Assembly: GCA_015522955.1 (NCBI GenBank)
Contig: WALG01000062.1
Coordinates: forward strand, 1 to 6,555
Source of the DNA: DHVE2 group archaeon
GTDB taxonomy: Archaea > Thermoplasmatota > Thermoplasmata > Thermoplasmatales > Aciduliprofundaceae
Direction of reading: 5' to 3'
DNA length: 6,555 nt
A program made the translations under genes and the position numbers. Each line of letters starts with the position of its first letter. Within the stretch, counting starts at the first letter, position 1. The notes beneath the pieces were generated by a model. The model ran no database searches, was not told where the DNA came from, and was given only the letters and a program-made list of their open reading frames with translations. This document shows positions 1 to 5,206 of this stretch, piece by piece.

Positions 1-132
1 AATTTAAATAGTGAGATTGATTATATGGAAAAAGAAGATGAGGTAATGAATAAAATAATGGTTGAAAATGATGAAGAGAATATAAATATCCTTAAAAAGA
101 GCAACTGGTGGGAAGTCATTTGCACCTTCTAA
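1..132 (+). CDS. C-terminal end of an unknown acidic protein (partial)
   Basis: The frame is open from the first base of the window and ends at TAA 130-132, giving 43 codons. The start lies upstream of the window. An in-frame ATG at 25 exists, but nothing that looks like a ribosome binding site precedes it, so I read this as the tail of a longer gene. The visible peptide is rich in Glu, Asp, Asn and Lys and ends in a short hydrophobic/aromatic stretch (NWWEVICTF). I do not recognise a family. The next gene on the same strand starts 61 bases later, so the two could share a transcript. No clear TATA box is visible in the gap. Confidence 0.5.
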   Translation, partial: NLNSEIDYMEKEDEVMNKIMVENDEENINILKKSNWWEVICTF

Positions 133-181
133 CACCAGAATCCTGCTTGTTGTTGGGGCAGCAAATCAAGTAGAATGTTAA

Positions 182-188
182 GAGGTGA
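182..188 (+). promoter_or_regulatory. Shine-Dalgarno site that fixes the start of the next gene
   Basis: GAGGTGA is a strong match to the archaeal 16S anti-Shine-Dalgarno sequence and lies 5 nt before ATG 194. The upstream in-frame GTG at 185 is part of this site, so ATG 194 is the better start. Confidence 0.7.
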
Positions 189-193
189 GTAAA

Positions 194-931
194 ATGAGAA
201 AGAGAATGAAAGGTCTGCTAATCGGAATTGGGGCGATTATAGTGATAGTCATTCTTTTAGGTGCCTATTTTGCCTCGCAGCCAAAGGTGAAGTGGTGGAA
301 ACCGTATAAGGAGATGGAAAAGCCCGTAGTGAATAGCTATCCCTCAATGATCATAGTCTATAGAAACTATTCCAAAGAAGATTATACCATAGATCTAAAC
401 AAATATATAGGAAACTCCTCTACCAACAAAAATTTTGAGATTGGAATTGTTTTAAGATGTAGTGAATATCTATATGATAACAATAGCTACGATGAACTTC
501 GCGGCAATCTCACTGCCTATGCAGAGCGTCTGAGCGGGGATTACATACTGCAGAAATTGGTAATCTCGTACAGTTATGGAAGCGAGAAAGAAGATGAATA
601 CACGGGGGTAGAGTATGCTGATACATTGGCGTTTGAAGGCACAAATCTGTGGTATGACAGGAGCCCAAGCACATATCCAAATAGTCACGATACCATGATG
701 TTGGATGAATGGATATATGCTCACAAATTAGTGGGTGTAAATAAAGATAAGAAAAATGCAGATTTCTACGGTGTGAGTTTTGCCATAGAGATTAAGCTTT
801 TTGATTCTCTTTCTCTTAATCTAACTCATACAATTATCTTCACGGTGACGGCATATTACGGCCATCCTTCCCTGTTAGGATGGTCGGATATGCACGAGTT
901 GAAAACGCAGGTGGTTTTGAAAATAATCTAA
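194..931 (+). CDS. Hypothetical membrane-anchored extracytoplasmic protein
   Basis: This encodes 245 residues from ATG 194; a GTG at 185 would add three but overlaps the ribosome binding site. The N-terminus is basic (MRKRMKG) and is followed by one strongly hydrophobic helix at about residues 7-26. The remaining 215 or so residues are hydrophilic, rich in Tyr, Ser and Asn, and have no further membrane segment. This fits a type II signal anchor with the body outside the cell. There are five N-X-S/T sequons (Asn58, 74, 96, 105 and 209), in keeping with an N-glycosylated archaeal surface protein. Only one cysteine is present, so it has no disulphide of its own. I recognise no catalytic motif or family. 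The C-terminal half alternates hydrophobic and polar residues like a beta-rich domain. It converges with the tRNA gene downstream. The function is unknown; the membrane anchoring is the firm part of this call. Confidence 0.7.
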   Translation: MRKRMKGLLIGIGAIIVIVILLGAYFASQPKVKWWKPYKEMEKPVVNSYPSMIIVYRNYSKEDYTIDLNKYIGNSSTNKNFEIGIVLRCSEYLYDNNSYDELRGNLTAYAERLSGDYILQKLVISYSYGSEKEDEYTGVEYADTLAFEGTNLWYDRSPSTYPNSHDTMMLDEWIYAHKLVGVNKDKKNADFYGVSFAIEIKLFDSLSLNLTHTIIFTVTAYYGHPSLLGWSDMHELKTQVVLKII

Positions 932-936
932 GAGTG

Positions 937-968
937 ATGTGATGCAGGATAAAAATGCAGCATCACAT
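937..968. repeat. Inverted repeat (hairpin) between convergent genes
   Basis: ATGTGATGC (937-945) and GCATCACAT (960-968) are perfect 9-bp complements around a 14-nt spacer. The repeat starts 5 bp after the surface-protein stop codon and ends 7 bp before the 3' end of the minus-strand tRNA. On the minus strand the tRNA is followed by TTTATTTA and then this hairpin. It may act as a transcript end or a barrier between convergent units. No T-run follows it on the plus strand, so it is not a textbook intrinsic terminator. Confidence 0.5.
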
Positions 969-975
969 AAATAAA

Positions 976-1101
976 TGCCCGAGCCGGGATTCGAACCCGG
1001 GTCAGAGGCTTACAGCAGCCCCATTCTTTACGGGTAAAGCCGCTTTCTTTAGAAAGGGGCTTCCGCAGGCCCCCAGGATATCCATGCTACCCCACTCGGG
1101 C
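976..1101 (-). tRNA. tRNA-Arg (anticodon GCG), with intron, no encoded CCA
   Basis: Read on the minus strand, the acceptor stem GCCCGAG/CTCGGGC has 7 perfect pairs and is followed by discriminator A. The D arm carries A14, G15, G18-G19 and A20. The anticodon stem GGGGC/GCCTC (one G-U pair) encloses the loop CTGCGGA, giving anticodon GCG. The 4-base variable loop ends in C48. The T arm is CCGGG-TTCGAAT-CCCGG. Both A20 and C35 are arginine identity elements, which supports the assignment. The tRNA should decode CGC and CGU. The exons total 74 nt and are split after position 37 by a 52-nt intron. The base after the discriminator is T, so CCA must be added enzymatically; the CCA-adding enzyme is encoded 1.4 kb away. 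Confidence 0.93.
1011..1062 (-). other. tRNA intron with bulge-helix-bulge splice motif
   Basis: This is a 52-nt intron at the canonical 37/38 position. Just inside the splice sites AGCCCC pairs with GGGGCT (6 bp), forming the inner helix. The central 4-nt helix is CTGC (tRNA positions 32-35) against GCTG in the intron, with three pairs and one U-U mismatch. The bulges are G36-G37^A at the 5' site and T-A^A38 at the 3' site, each cut after its second base as expected for the archaeal splicing endonuclease. The boundaries come from this fold and from restoring the CTGCGGA loop, so they should be exact or within one base. Confidence 0.85.
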
Positions 1102-1122
1102 TTAATGGAGAAATGCATAATT

Positions 1123-1130
1123 CATATTTA
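1123..1130 (-). promoter_or_regulatory. TATA box of the tRNA-Arg gene
   Basis: On the minus strand TAAATATG is centred about 25 nt upstream of tRNA G1, the usual archaeal box A spacing. It overlaps the stop codon of the upstream membrane protein gene (1128-1130), so the tRNA can be transcribed on its own although the gene before it is on the same strand. Confidence 0.6.
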
Positions 1131-2053
1131 ACCTTTGATGAGAGAGCCATAGTTGTGGAAATAAAATCCAAGTAGTAGCAGATACATGCCTATCCCCAGG
1201 GGCATTTCAAAAGCATATCCCATGAACTCTATTGCCGTATCATAGAAAAGGAGCCAGAAGGCCAGGGAGCCAAGGAGCAAGAGATGAATTTTCTGTATAT
1301 CCATGCCTTCTTGAGTATAGAAAAACAGGATAGCCAGTGGAAGGCCCAGGGCAATGGGCATCACAAACGGTATACCTGTGTAGGGCAAAAACGAATAGAT
1401 GTAAAAGATAACGGGAGAATAGGTGAGGCCCCAGAGAAAGGGATGCCTTGATAGGGGATTGCTTTTATGAGGCTTGAATCTGAACCTGATGGAGAAGTAT
1501 ATGAGAAAAAGGGCAAGTAGAAGTGTGAGAATATAAGGAATTAGAGGGGCCTTGTAACCCGAAAGAAAAAGATAAATAAGCAATGCTAAAAATAGAAATA
1601 TGGTTAGGGGCCATACCATCTCTTTTCCGTGCAGGAGAGGTACTCCGTTTAACTTGGGAAAAAGAAGTCTCCATACTATTATGGGAACCCACACACTCAT
1701 GAATCCATGAAATATGGTGAGCCACGTGGCCCACACTGTGTTTACACCCCAAATCCTGCCATAGGTACCCAAGATGCCCAAATCCACCCAGTGTGGATTG
1801 AACCAGGATTTAACACAGAGTCCTTCTTCAATTACCCCGTAGGCAAATCCTAAAAACATAAGGGAACCATAACTCCCATTTTTTCTTATCCAGAACTCGC
1901 GAATCAGGATTATGGCGCTCCCATAGTATCCCCAGAGACTTAGAAAAGTTAAGGTTTTGCAGCCTCCAGCGGAGGAGTTGAGCCGCTGAGAATTTCAGCA
2001 AATAGCGGTGAGAGGATAGAAAGCGTCAGAAGTGGTATTAACCTCCGGGGCAT
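1128..2053 (-). pseudogene. Conserved polytopic membrane protein, broken by a 1-base frameshift
   Basis: The gene is in two frames. The first runs from ATG 2053 and gives 34 residues (MPRRLIPLL..., then FAEILSGSTPPLEAAKP), ending at TAA 1951-1949. The second continues the same protein with LTFLSLWGYYGSAIILIRE and runs to TAA at 1128. Adding one T at the AAACCTTAAC junction (about 1950-1955) joins them into about 308 residues. From memory, motifs like SGSTPPLE, a GYG-x-AxLIRE helix, AYGVIEEGL and FNP, and a later LT-x-FH-x-x-x-S segment occur in this order in a widespread membrane protein family of unknown function. That order is why I join the two parts. About eight or nine hydrophobic helices are visible. 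The second frame has no ATG, GTG or TTG upstream of Met 1859, which lies inside the conserved region. It may be a true pseudogene, a recoded gene or a sequencing error. A TATA box sits 26 nt before ATG 2053. Confidence 0.75.
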
Positions 2054-2071
2054 TGAAACTTTAAAGTTTCA
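2054..2071. repeat. 18-bp perfect palindrome, candidate operator
   Basis: TGAAACTTTAAAGTTTCA is identical to its reverse complement. It abuts ATG 2053 of the minus-strand membrane protein gene and lies between that ATG and its TATA box. A dimeric repressor bound here would cover the predicted transcription start. The operator role is an inference from position; in RNA the same bases would form a short hairpin only. Confidence 0.5.
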
Positions 2072-2075
2072 GTAA

Positions 2076-2083
2076 CATATTAA
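2076..2083 (-). promoter_or_regulatory. TATA box of the frameshifted membrane protein gene
   Basis: On the minus strand TTAATATG, preceded by an A-rich stretch, is centred about 26 nt upstream of the A of ATG 2053. This spacing predicts a leaderless or nearly leaderless transcript and supports 2053 as the true start of the gene. Confidence 0.6.
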
Positions 2084-2114
2084 TTTTTGTAAATATCTGT
2101 ATTTCCGGGATAAA

Positions 2115-2122
2115 TTTTAATA
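2115..2122 (+). promoter_or_regulatory. TATA box of the NAC gene (leaderless promoter)
   Basis: TTTTAATA is centred about 26 nt upstream of the A of ATG 2144. No Shine-Dalgarno sequence lies in CAATAGCCCATT before the ATG. Both facts point to a leaderless mRNA that starts at or next to the start codon. Confidence 0.65.
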
Positions 2123-2143
2123 CCCACAACCCAATAGCCCATT

Positions 2144-2482
2144 ATGATAAATCCCCGGGAAATGAGAAGACTTATGAGGCAGTTAAAGGCCAAGGAAATT
2201 GATGCTTATGAGGTAATAATAAAGGCAAGAGATGGAGATTATGTGGTCGAGGACCCTCAGGTTATGGCTATGGAGATACAGGGCCAGAAAATGCTTCAGA
2301 TAATTGGCGAACTAAAGAAGATTGAGCAGGAGCCAAAAGAGGAAAAACCTTTATTTACACAGGAGGATGTAGAACTGGTGATGCAGCAGACGGGGTGCAG
2401 TGAGGAGGAAGCAAGAAAAGCCCTTGAAGAGACAAATGGCGAGCCTGCGGAGGCGATAATATCTCTGATGAGCAAGAGATAA
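2144..2482 (+). CDS. nac: Nascent polypeptide-associated complex protein (archaeal aNAC)
   Basis: Archaeal NAC forms a homodimer that binds the ribosome near the exit tunnel and contacts emerging chains. The 112 residues match the family in length and order. A basic N-terminal segment (INPREMRRLMRQLKAKEI) precedes the NAC beta-barrel region, with YEVIIKARDGDYVVEDPQVMAMEIQGQKMLQIIGE at about 22-56. The DPQV and QGQK segments in it are typical. An acidic linker follows, then a UBA domain at about 70-112 (FTQEDVELVMQQTGCSEEEA, then EAIISLM). The promoter looks leaderless. The CCA-adding enzyme follows immediately, with its likely start overlapping the NAC stop codon, so the two are probably co-transcribed and translationally coupled. 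Nothing in the protein looks abnormal. Confidence 0.95.
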   Translation: MINPREMRRLMRQLKAKEIDAYEVIIKARDGDYVVEDPQVMAMEIQGQKMLQIIGELKKIEQEPKEEKPLFTQEDVELVMQQTGCSEEEARKALEETNGEPAEAIISLMSKR

Positions 2483-3798
2483 GAGAAGAGGTTCTACGAA
2501 GAATAAAACCCACCCCTGAGGAAGAGGAGAGGATAAAGGATACGGCACTTACGCTTCTTGAAATTTCTCAGCGAGAACTGGAAAAAAGGTGCTCCGAAGG
2601 TAAAGCAATCCTCGTGGGCTCTGTGGCCAAGGATACTTTTCTTAAAGACCCAGATATTGATATATTTCTCCTTTTTCCAAGGAATCTGGAAAGGGAAGAG
2701 ATAAAGAAAATAGGTCTGGAAATTGGGAAAAGGATATTACCAGAGGGTTTTGCAAAATACGCAGAGCATCCATACTGGCACGGGATATTCAATGGATTCG
2801 AAGTGGACATTGTGCCATGCTACCGAATAAAAAGCGTGGAGGAGTTGAAATCGGCTGTTGATCGAACCCCGTTTCATACAGAGTATGTGAAGAATCATCT
2901 TAAAGATTGGCAAAAGGATGAGGTAAGGTTACTTAAAGCCTTCCTAAAGGGCATAGGAGCATATGGTGCTGAGGCAAAGCTTCAGGGATTTTCAGGATAT
3001 CTTACAGAACTGCTTATTCTAAGATATGGGAACTTTGTAGACACGCTCAAAAATGCATCTCGGTGGAGACGAAGAACTTATCTCTATCTGGAAGAGAAGG
3101 GTGCGAGATTCCAGGAGCCACTAGTATTTTTAGACCCTGTAGATTCCAAGAGAAATGCAGCCTCGGCAGTTAGCGAAGAAAAGAAATATCTGTTTGTTCA
3201 TGGATCACGCTGTTATCTAACAACTCCCAGAATTGAATTCTTCTTCCCCCGGGAGCAAAAAACACTTACTAAAGAGAAGATACTCAAAAAGATAGATGAG
3301 AGAGACACATATTTTTTGGTGGCTACATTTCCCAAACCGGATATTGTAGAAGATAATCTCTATCCTCAGATAAGAAGAACCCTGGATATTTTCACAAAGA
3401 TACTTGAAGATTTCAGGCCTTTAACTTCTTTCTATATAGTCACAGAGCACTTTGTACATTTCATAATAGAACTGGAACGGTATCAACTCCCAGCGGTTAA
3501 ACTACACGAGGGACCTCCGGTGTGGCATGCCAATACAACCAATTTTCTCTCACGCTGGAAGGATACGGCTCTTCGCGGTCCCTATATAATAGGGTATAGG
3601 TGGTATGTTGAGATAAAAAGAGAGATGCGAAATGCACCGGAGATACTGATAAAAAATATAAATAACTATAAACTGGGCAAGTGGTTTGAGAAGAATAAAA
3701 AGATTATGAAAATATCCTATCTACGAGATACCATCGATAAAATGGATTTAAAATCCCTTAGCGAGTTTTTTGATTTCAGGTTCCCATGGGAACGGTGA
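2479..3798 (+). CDS. cca: CCA-adding enzyme (class I tRNA nucleotidyltransferase), non-canonical start
   Basis: The enzyme adds or repairs the 3' CCA of tRNAs without a nucleic acid template, using CTP and ATP. The nucleotidyltransferase signature GSVAKDTFLKDPDIDIF and a third carboxylate in GFEVDIVPCYR are clear. These are followed by SAVDRTPFH, DEVRLLKAFLK, GFSGYLTELLI and DPVDSKRNAAS, all typical of the archaeal class. The first ATG/GTG/TTG in frame is GTG 2614, which encodes the residue just before the GS motif and would delete the N-terminal helices. The frame stays open upstream to 2428, and residues such as REEVLRRIKPTPEEEERIKD look like the family N-terminus. Starting at ATA 2479 gives 439 residues and places the carboxylates at Asp59, Asp61 and Asp110. 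As I recall, the Archaeoglobus enzyme has 437 residues with Glu59, Asp61 and Asp110. ATA 2479 overlaps the NAC stop as ATAA. The product is certain; the start codon is inferred. The 3' end overlaps the convergent gene by 23 bp. Confidence 0.93.
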   Translation: MREEVLRRIKPTPEEEERIKDTALTLLEISQRELEKRCSEGKAILVGSVAKDTFLKDPDIDIFLLFPRNLEREEIKKIGLEIGKRILPEGFAKYAEHPYWHGIFNGFEVDIVPCYRIKSVEELKSAVDRTPFHTEYVKNHLKDWQKDEVRLLKAFLKGIGAYGAEAKLQGFSGYLTELLILRYGNFVDTLKNASRWRRRTYLYLEEKGARFQEPLVFLDPVDSKRNAASAVSEEKKYLFVHGSRCYLTTPRIEFFFPREQKTLTKEKILKKIDERDTYFLVATFPKPDIVEDNLYPQIRRTLDIFTKILEDFRPLTSFYIVTEHFVHFIIELERYQLPAVKLHEGPPVWHANTTNFLSRWKDTALRGPYIIGYRWYVEIKREMRNAPEILIKNINNYKLGKWFEKNKKIMKISYLRDTIDKMDLKSLSEFFDFRFPWER

Positions 3799-4432
3799 TT
3801 TCTGTGGATGTTTGGTGTCCCTTTTCATCCCAGACTTTCACCACGAGTTTTCCGGGTGTTTCCACACTGACCTGATAGTATCCCCCTTTATAATCTGCAG
3901 TTTTCCCATTTACCTCTACAGCACTCACCGCAACGTTATCCGAGGCCTTTACACGAATCTCATGGCTTCCTTTCCAGTTTATAGTGTGAATTGCCTTGTT
4001 ATTCACTCCCCCATAATAGGAATAAATAACTACCCATGCAGTACCGTTGTTTACCTCAATGCTCCTTATCTGAGGTGGAGAAACGTCGTTGAATGGTGGG
4101 TTTATGGCTACACTCCATGCCAAGAACCATATTAGAAGAAACATTATGATGGCATATACCCAGGTGCTTCTTTTATCAAATTCTGCATTTAGCCTCTGTA
4201 GTAAAGGCTTTAAAACAAAAAGAACTGCAAAACCAAGAATGGCTGCCAGTGCAACACTCACATAAACCTGCAGATATCCAGAGATTAAACCAATTACAAA
4301 AGCAAGGAGGAATACCACAATTATGCCCTTGGCTTTTTTAATCTCGGAGATGAGATACTCCTTTTCGTTAAATTCCGGTTCTTTGAAGAGTTCCTCCTCC
4401 TCTTCTTCAGGGCTCTTCCTCCTCTTTGCCAT
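3776..4432 (-). CDS. Membrane protein with three helices and a C-terminal Ig-like domain, unknown function
   Basis: The 218 residues fall into three parts. The first is a charged cytoplasmic N-terminus (about 1-35) with a run of glutamates. Three hydrophobic helices follow at about 36-54, 57-77 and 91-110. The last part is a soluble region (about 118-218) that should lie outside the cell. Its pattern, DNVAVSAVEVNGK, then YYQVSVETPGKLVVKVWDEKG, resembles bacterial-type Ig-like beta sandwiches found in many surface proteins. I do not recognise the full protein. Its ATG overlaps the stop of the triosephosphate isomerase gene as TAATG, so the two are one operon and are probably translationally coupled. 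The 3' end overlaps the CCA-adding enzyme gene by 23 bp in opposite orientation. A sensing, cell-surface or membrane-assembly role is possible, but nothing in the sequence decides it. Confidence 0.75.
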   Translation of the reverse strand: MAKRRKSPEEEEEELFKEPEFNEKEYLISEIKKAKGIIVVFLLAFVIGLISGYLQVYVSVALAAILGFAVLFVLKPLLQRLNAEFDKRSTWVYAIIMFLLIWFLAWSVAINPPFNDVSPPQIRSIEVNNGTAWVVIYSYYGGVNNKAIHTINWKGSHEIRVKASDNVAVSAVEVNGKTADYKGGYYQVSVETPGKLVVKVWDEKGHQTSTEITVPMGT

Positions 4433-5103
4433 TATATCATCCCCTCAACTAGGTCGTTTAATGCTCCATAAGGATCCTTGGCCTTGACTACCCCAGAAGC
4501 AATAAGAACCCCCTGAGCACCAAGTTCAATGGCCCTTTTCACATCCTCGCGGTTTTTTATTCCTGCACCAACAAGAACAGATATATCGCGAACACTTTTT
4601 ACTGCTTCTATTGTTTCTGTGATGGTTTCAGGTCTTGCTTTGGAAACAGAAATATCTCCCCCTATTAACTCCGGGGGCTCCATGGCTATGAAATCTGGTG
4701 CGAGGAAAGCAAGTGCACCAGACACGCGAGGGTTATTTGCACACACCACAGACACCATATTCATTTTTCGAGCCTGTGAGATTAGAATATCTATGTCCGC
4801 AATCGTCAGTCTCCTCTCGGAATGGTTTATTAGCAAACCCTCTGCTCCTCTTTCCTTGGCAACAACAAGGTTCAATTTCCCTGTATGGGCACCAAAATCC
4901 ACAGCATCCACATGCTGCAAAATCATTGGAACATTGTATTTCTCATGCAACGCTGTTAAATCCATGGAGTTCAGAGCTGCTACTATTTCCACACCCCTTT
5001 CCTCCCTTACCTTTTGGATGATATCAAGAAGTAACGGGGCATTTATCCCCGAACTTTGCCGATATAATTTGAAATTCACAATGATCATGGGAATTTTCCA
5101 CAT
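4432..5103 (-). CDS. tpiA: Triosephosphate isomerase, archaeal type
   Basis: This enzyme interconverts dihydroxyacetone phosphate and glyceraldehyde 3-phosphate in glycolysis and gluconeogenesis, in the cytoplasm. The 223 residues match the short archaeal form, which lacks several helices of the bacterial enzyme and is usually tetrameric. Visible catalytic parts are Asn10 and Lys12 (VNFKLY), the electrophile His94 in INHSERR and the base Glu142 in AMEPPELIGG. The phosphate-binding segments ISVSKA (151-156), GAGI (179-182) and GVLIASGVVKA (198-208) are present. VDFGAHTGK at 68-76 is the usual loop region. The flexible loop has GGD where I would expect GTG, a small variation. AGGTG at 5113-5109 is a possible ribosome binding site, 5 nt before ATG 5103. 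The downstream gene overlaps by one base (TAATG). The gene is divergent from the alkyltransferase-endonuclease V gene. Confidence 0.96.
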   Translation of the reverse strand: MWKIPMIIVNFKLYRQSSGINAPLLLDIIQKVREERGVEIVAALNSMDLTALHEKYNVPMILQHVDAVDFGAHTGKLNLVVAKERGAEGLLINHSERRLTIADIDILISQARKMNMVSVVCANNPRVSGALAFLAPDFIAMEPPELIGGDISVSKARPETITETIEAVKSVRDISVLVGAGIKNREDVKRAIELGAQGVLIASGVVKAKDPYGALNDLVEGMI

Positions 5104-5126
5104 AGTTGCACCTAAAGAGGGAGGAT

Positions 5127-5137
5127 TAGATAAATTT
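5127..5137 (-). promoter_or_regulatory. Possible TATA box of the tpiA operon
   Basis: On the minus strand AAATTTATCTA is centred roughly 27-29 nt upstream of ATG 5103. If used, transcription would start at or just before the ATG and the AGGTG at 5113-5109 would lie outside the mRNA. The same A/T stretch (TAAATTTTT on the plus strand) could also serve the divergent gene. I cannot choose between these from sequence. Confidence 0.35.
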
Positions 5138-5206
5138 TTCCCAAGAAAAATGCAGGAGGTAGTAAGTTATCCTGTCTAGGGAAAAGCAAAAGTTTCAAAA
5201 ACATTT

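Noticed and set aside
140..180. Possible hairpin around CTTG and CAAG before the surface-protein gene
   Set aside because: Only four contiguous pairs can form with several mismatches inside, which is not distinguishable from chance.
1949..1960. Programmed -1 frameshift site in the membrane protein gene
   Set aside because: Only an AAAA run is present. There is no slippery heptamer, and I see no convincing stem-loop or pseudoknot just downstream, so indel or sequencing error is more likely than recoding.
3770..4135. Plus-strand open frame of 121 codons opposite the Ig-domain membrane protein
   Set aside because: It overlaps the CCA gene end and mirrors the minus-strand gene, which has an operon overlap and sensible membrane helices. 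No ribosome binding site is seen.
5155..5160. GGAGGT as the ribosome binding site of the alkyltransferase-endonuclease V gene
   Set aside because: It lies about 47 nt upstream of ATG 5207, far outside the working distance, and no in-frame start follows it closely.
4529..5179. Long plus-strand open frame of 216 codons opposite tpiA
   Set aside because: It is antisense to a clear triosephosphate isomerase with intact catalytic residues; its composition is unlike a real protein and no family pattern is seen.
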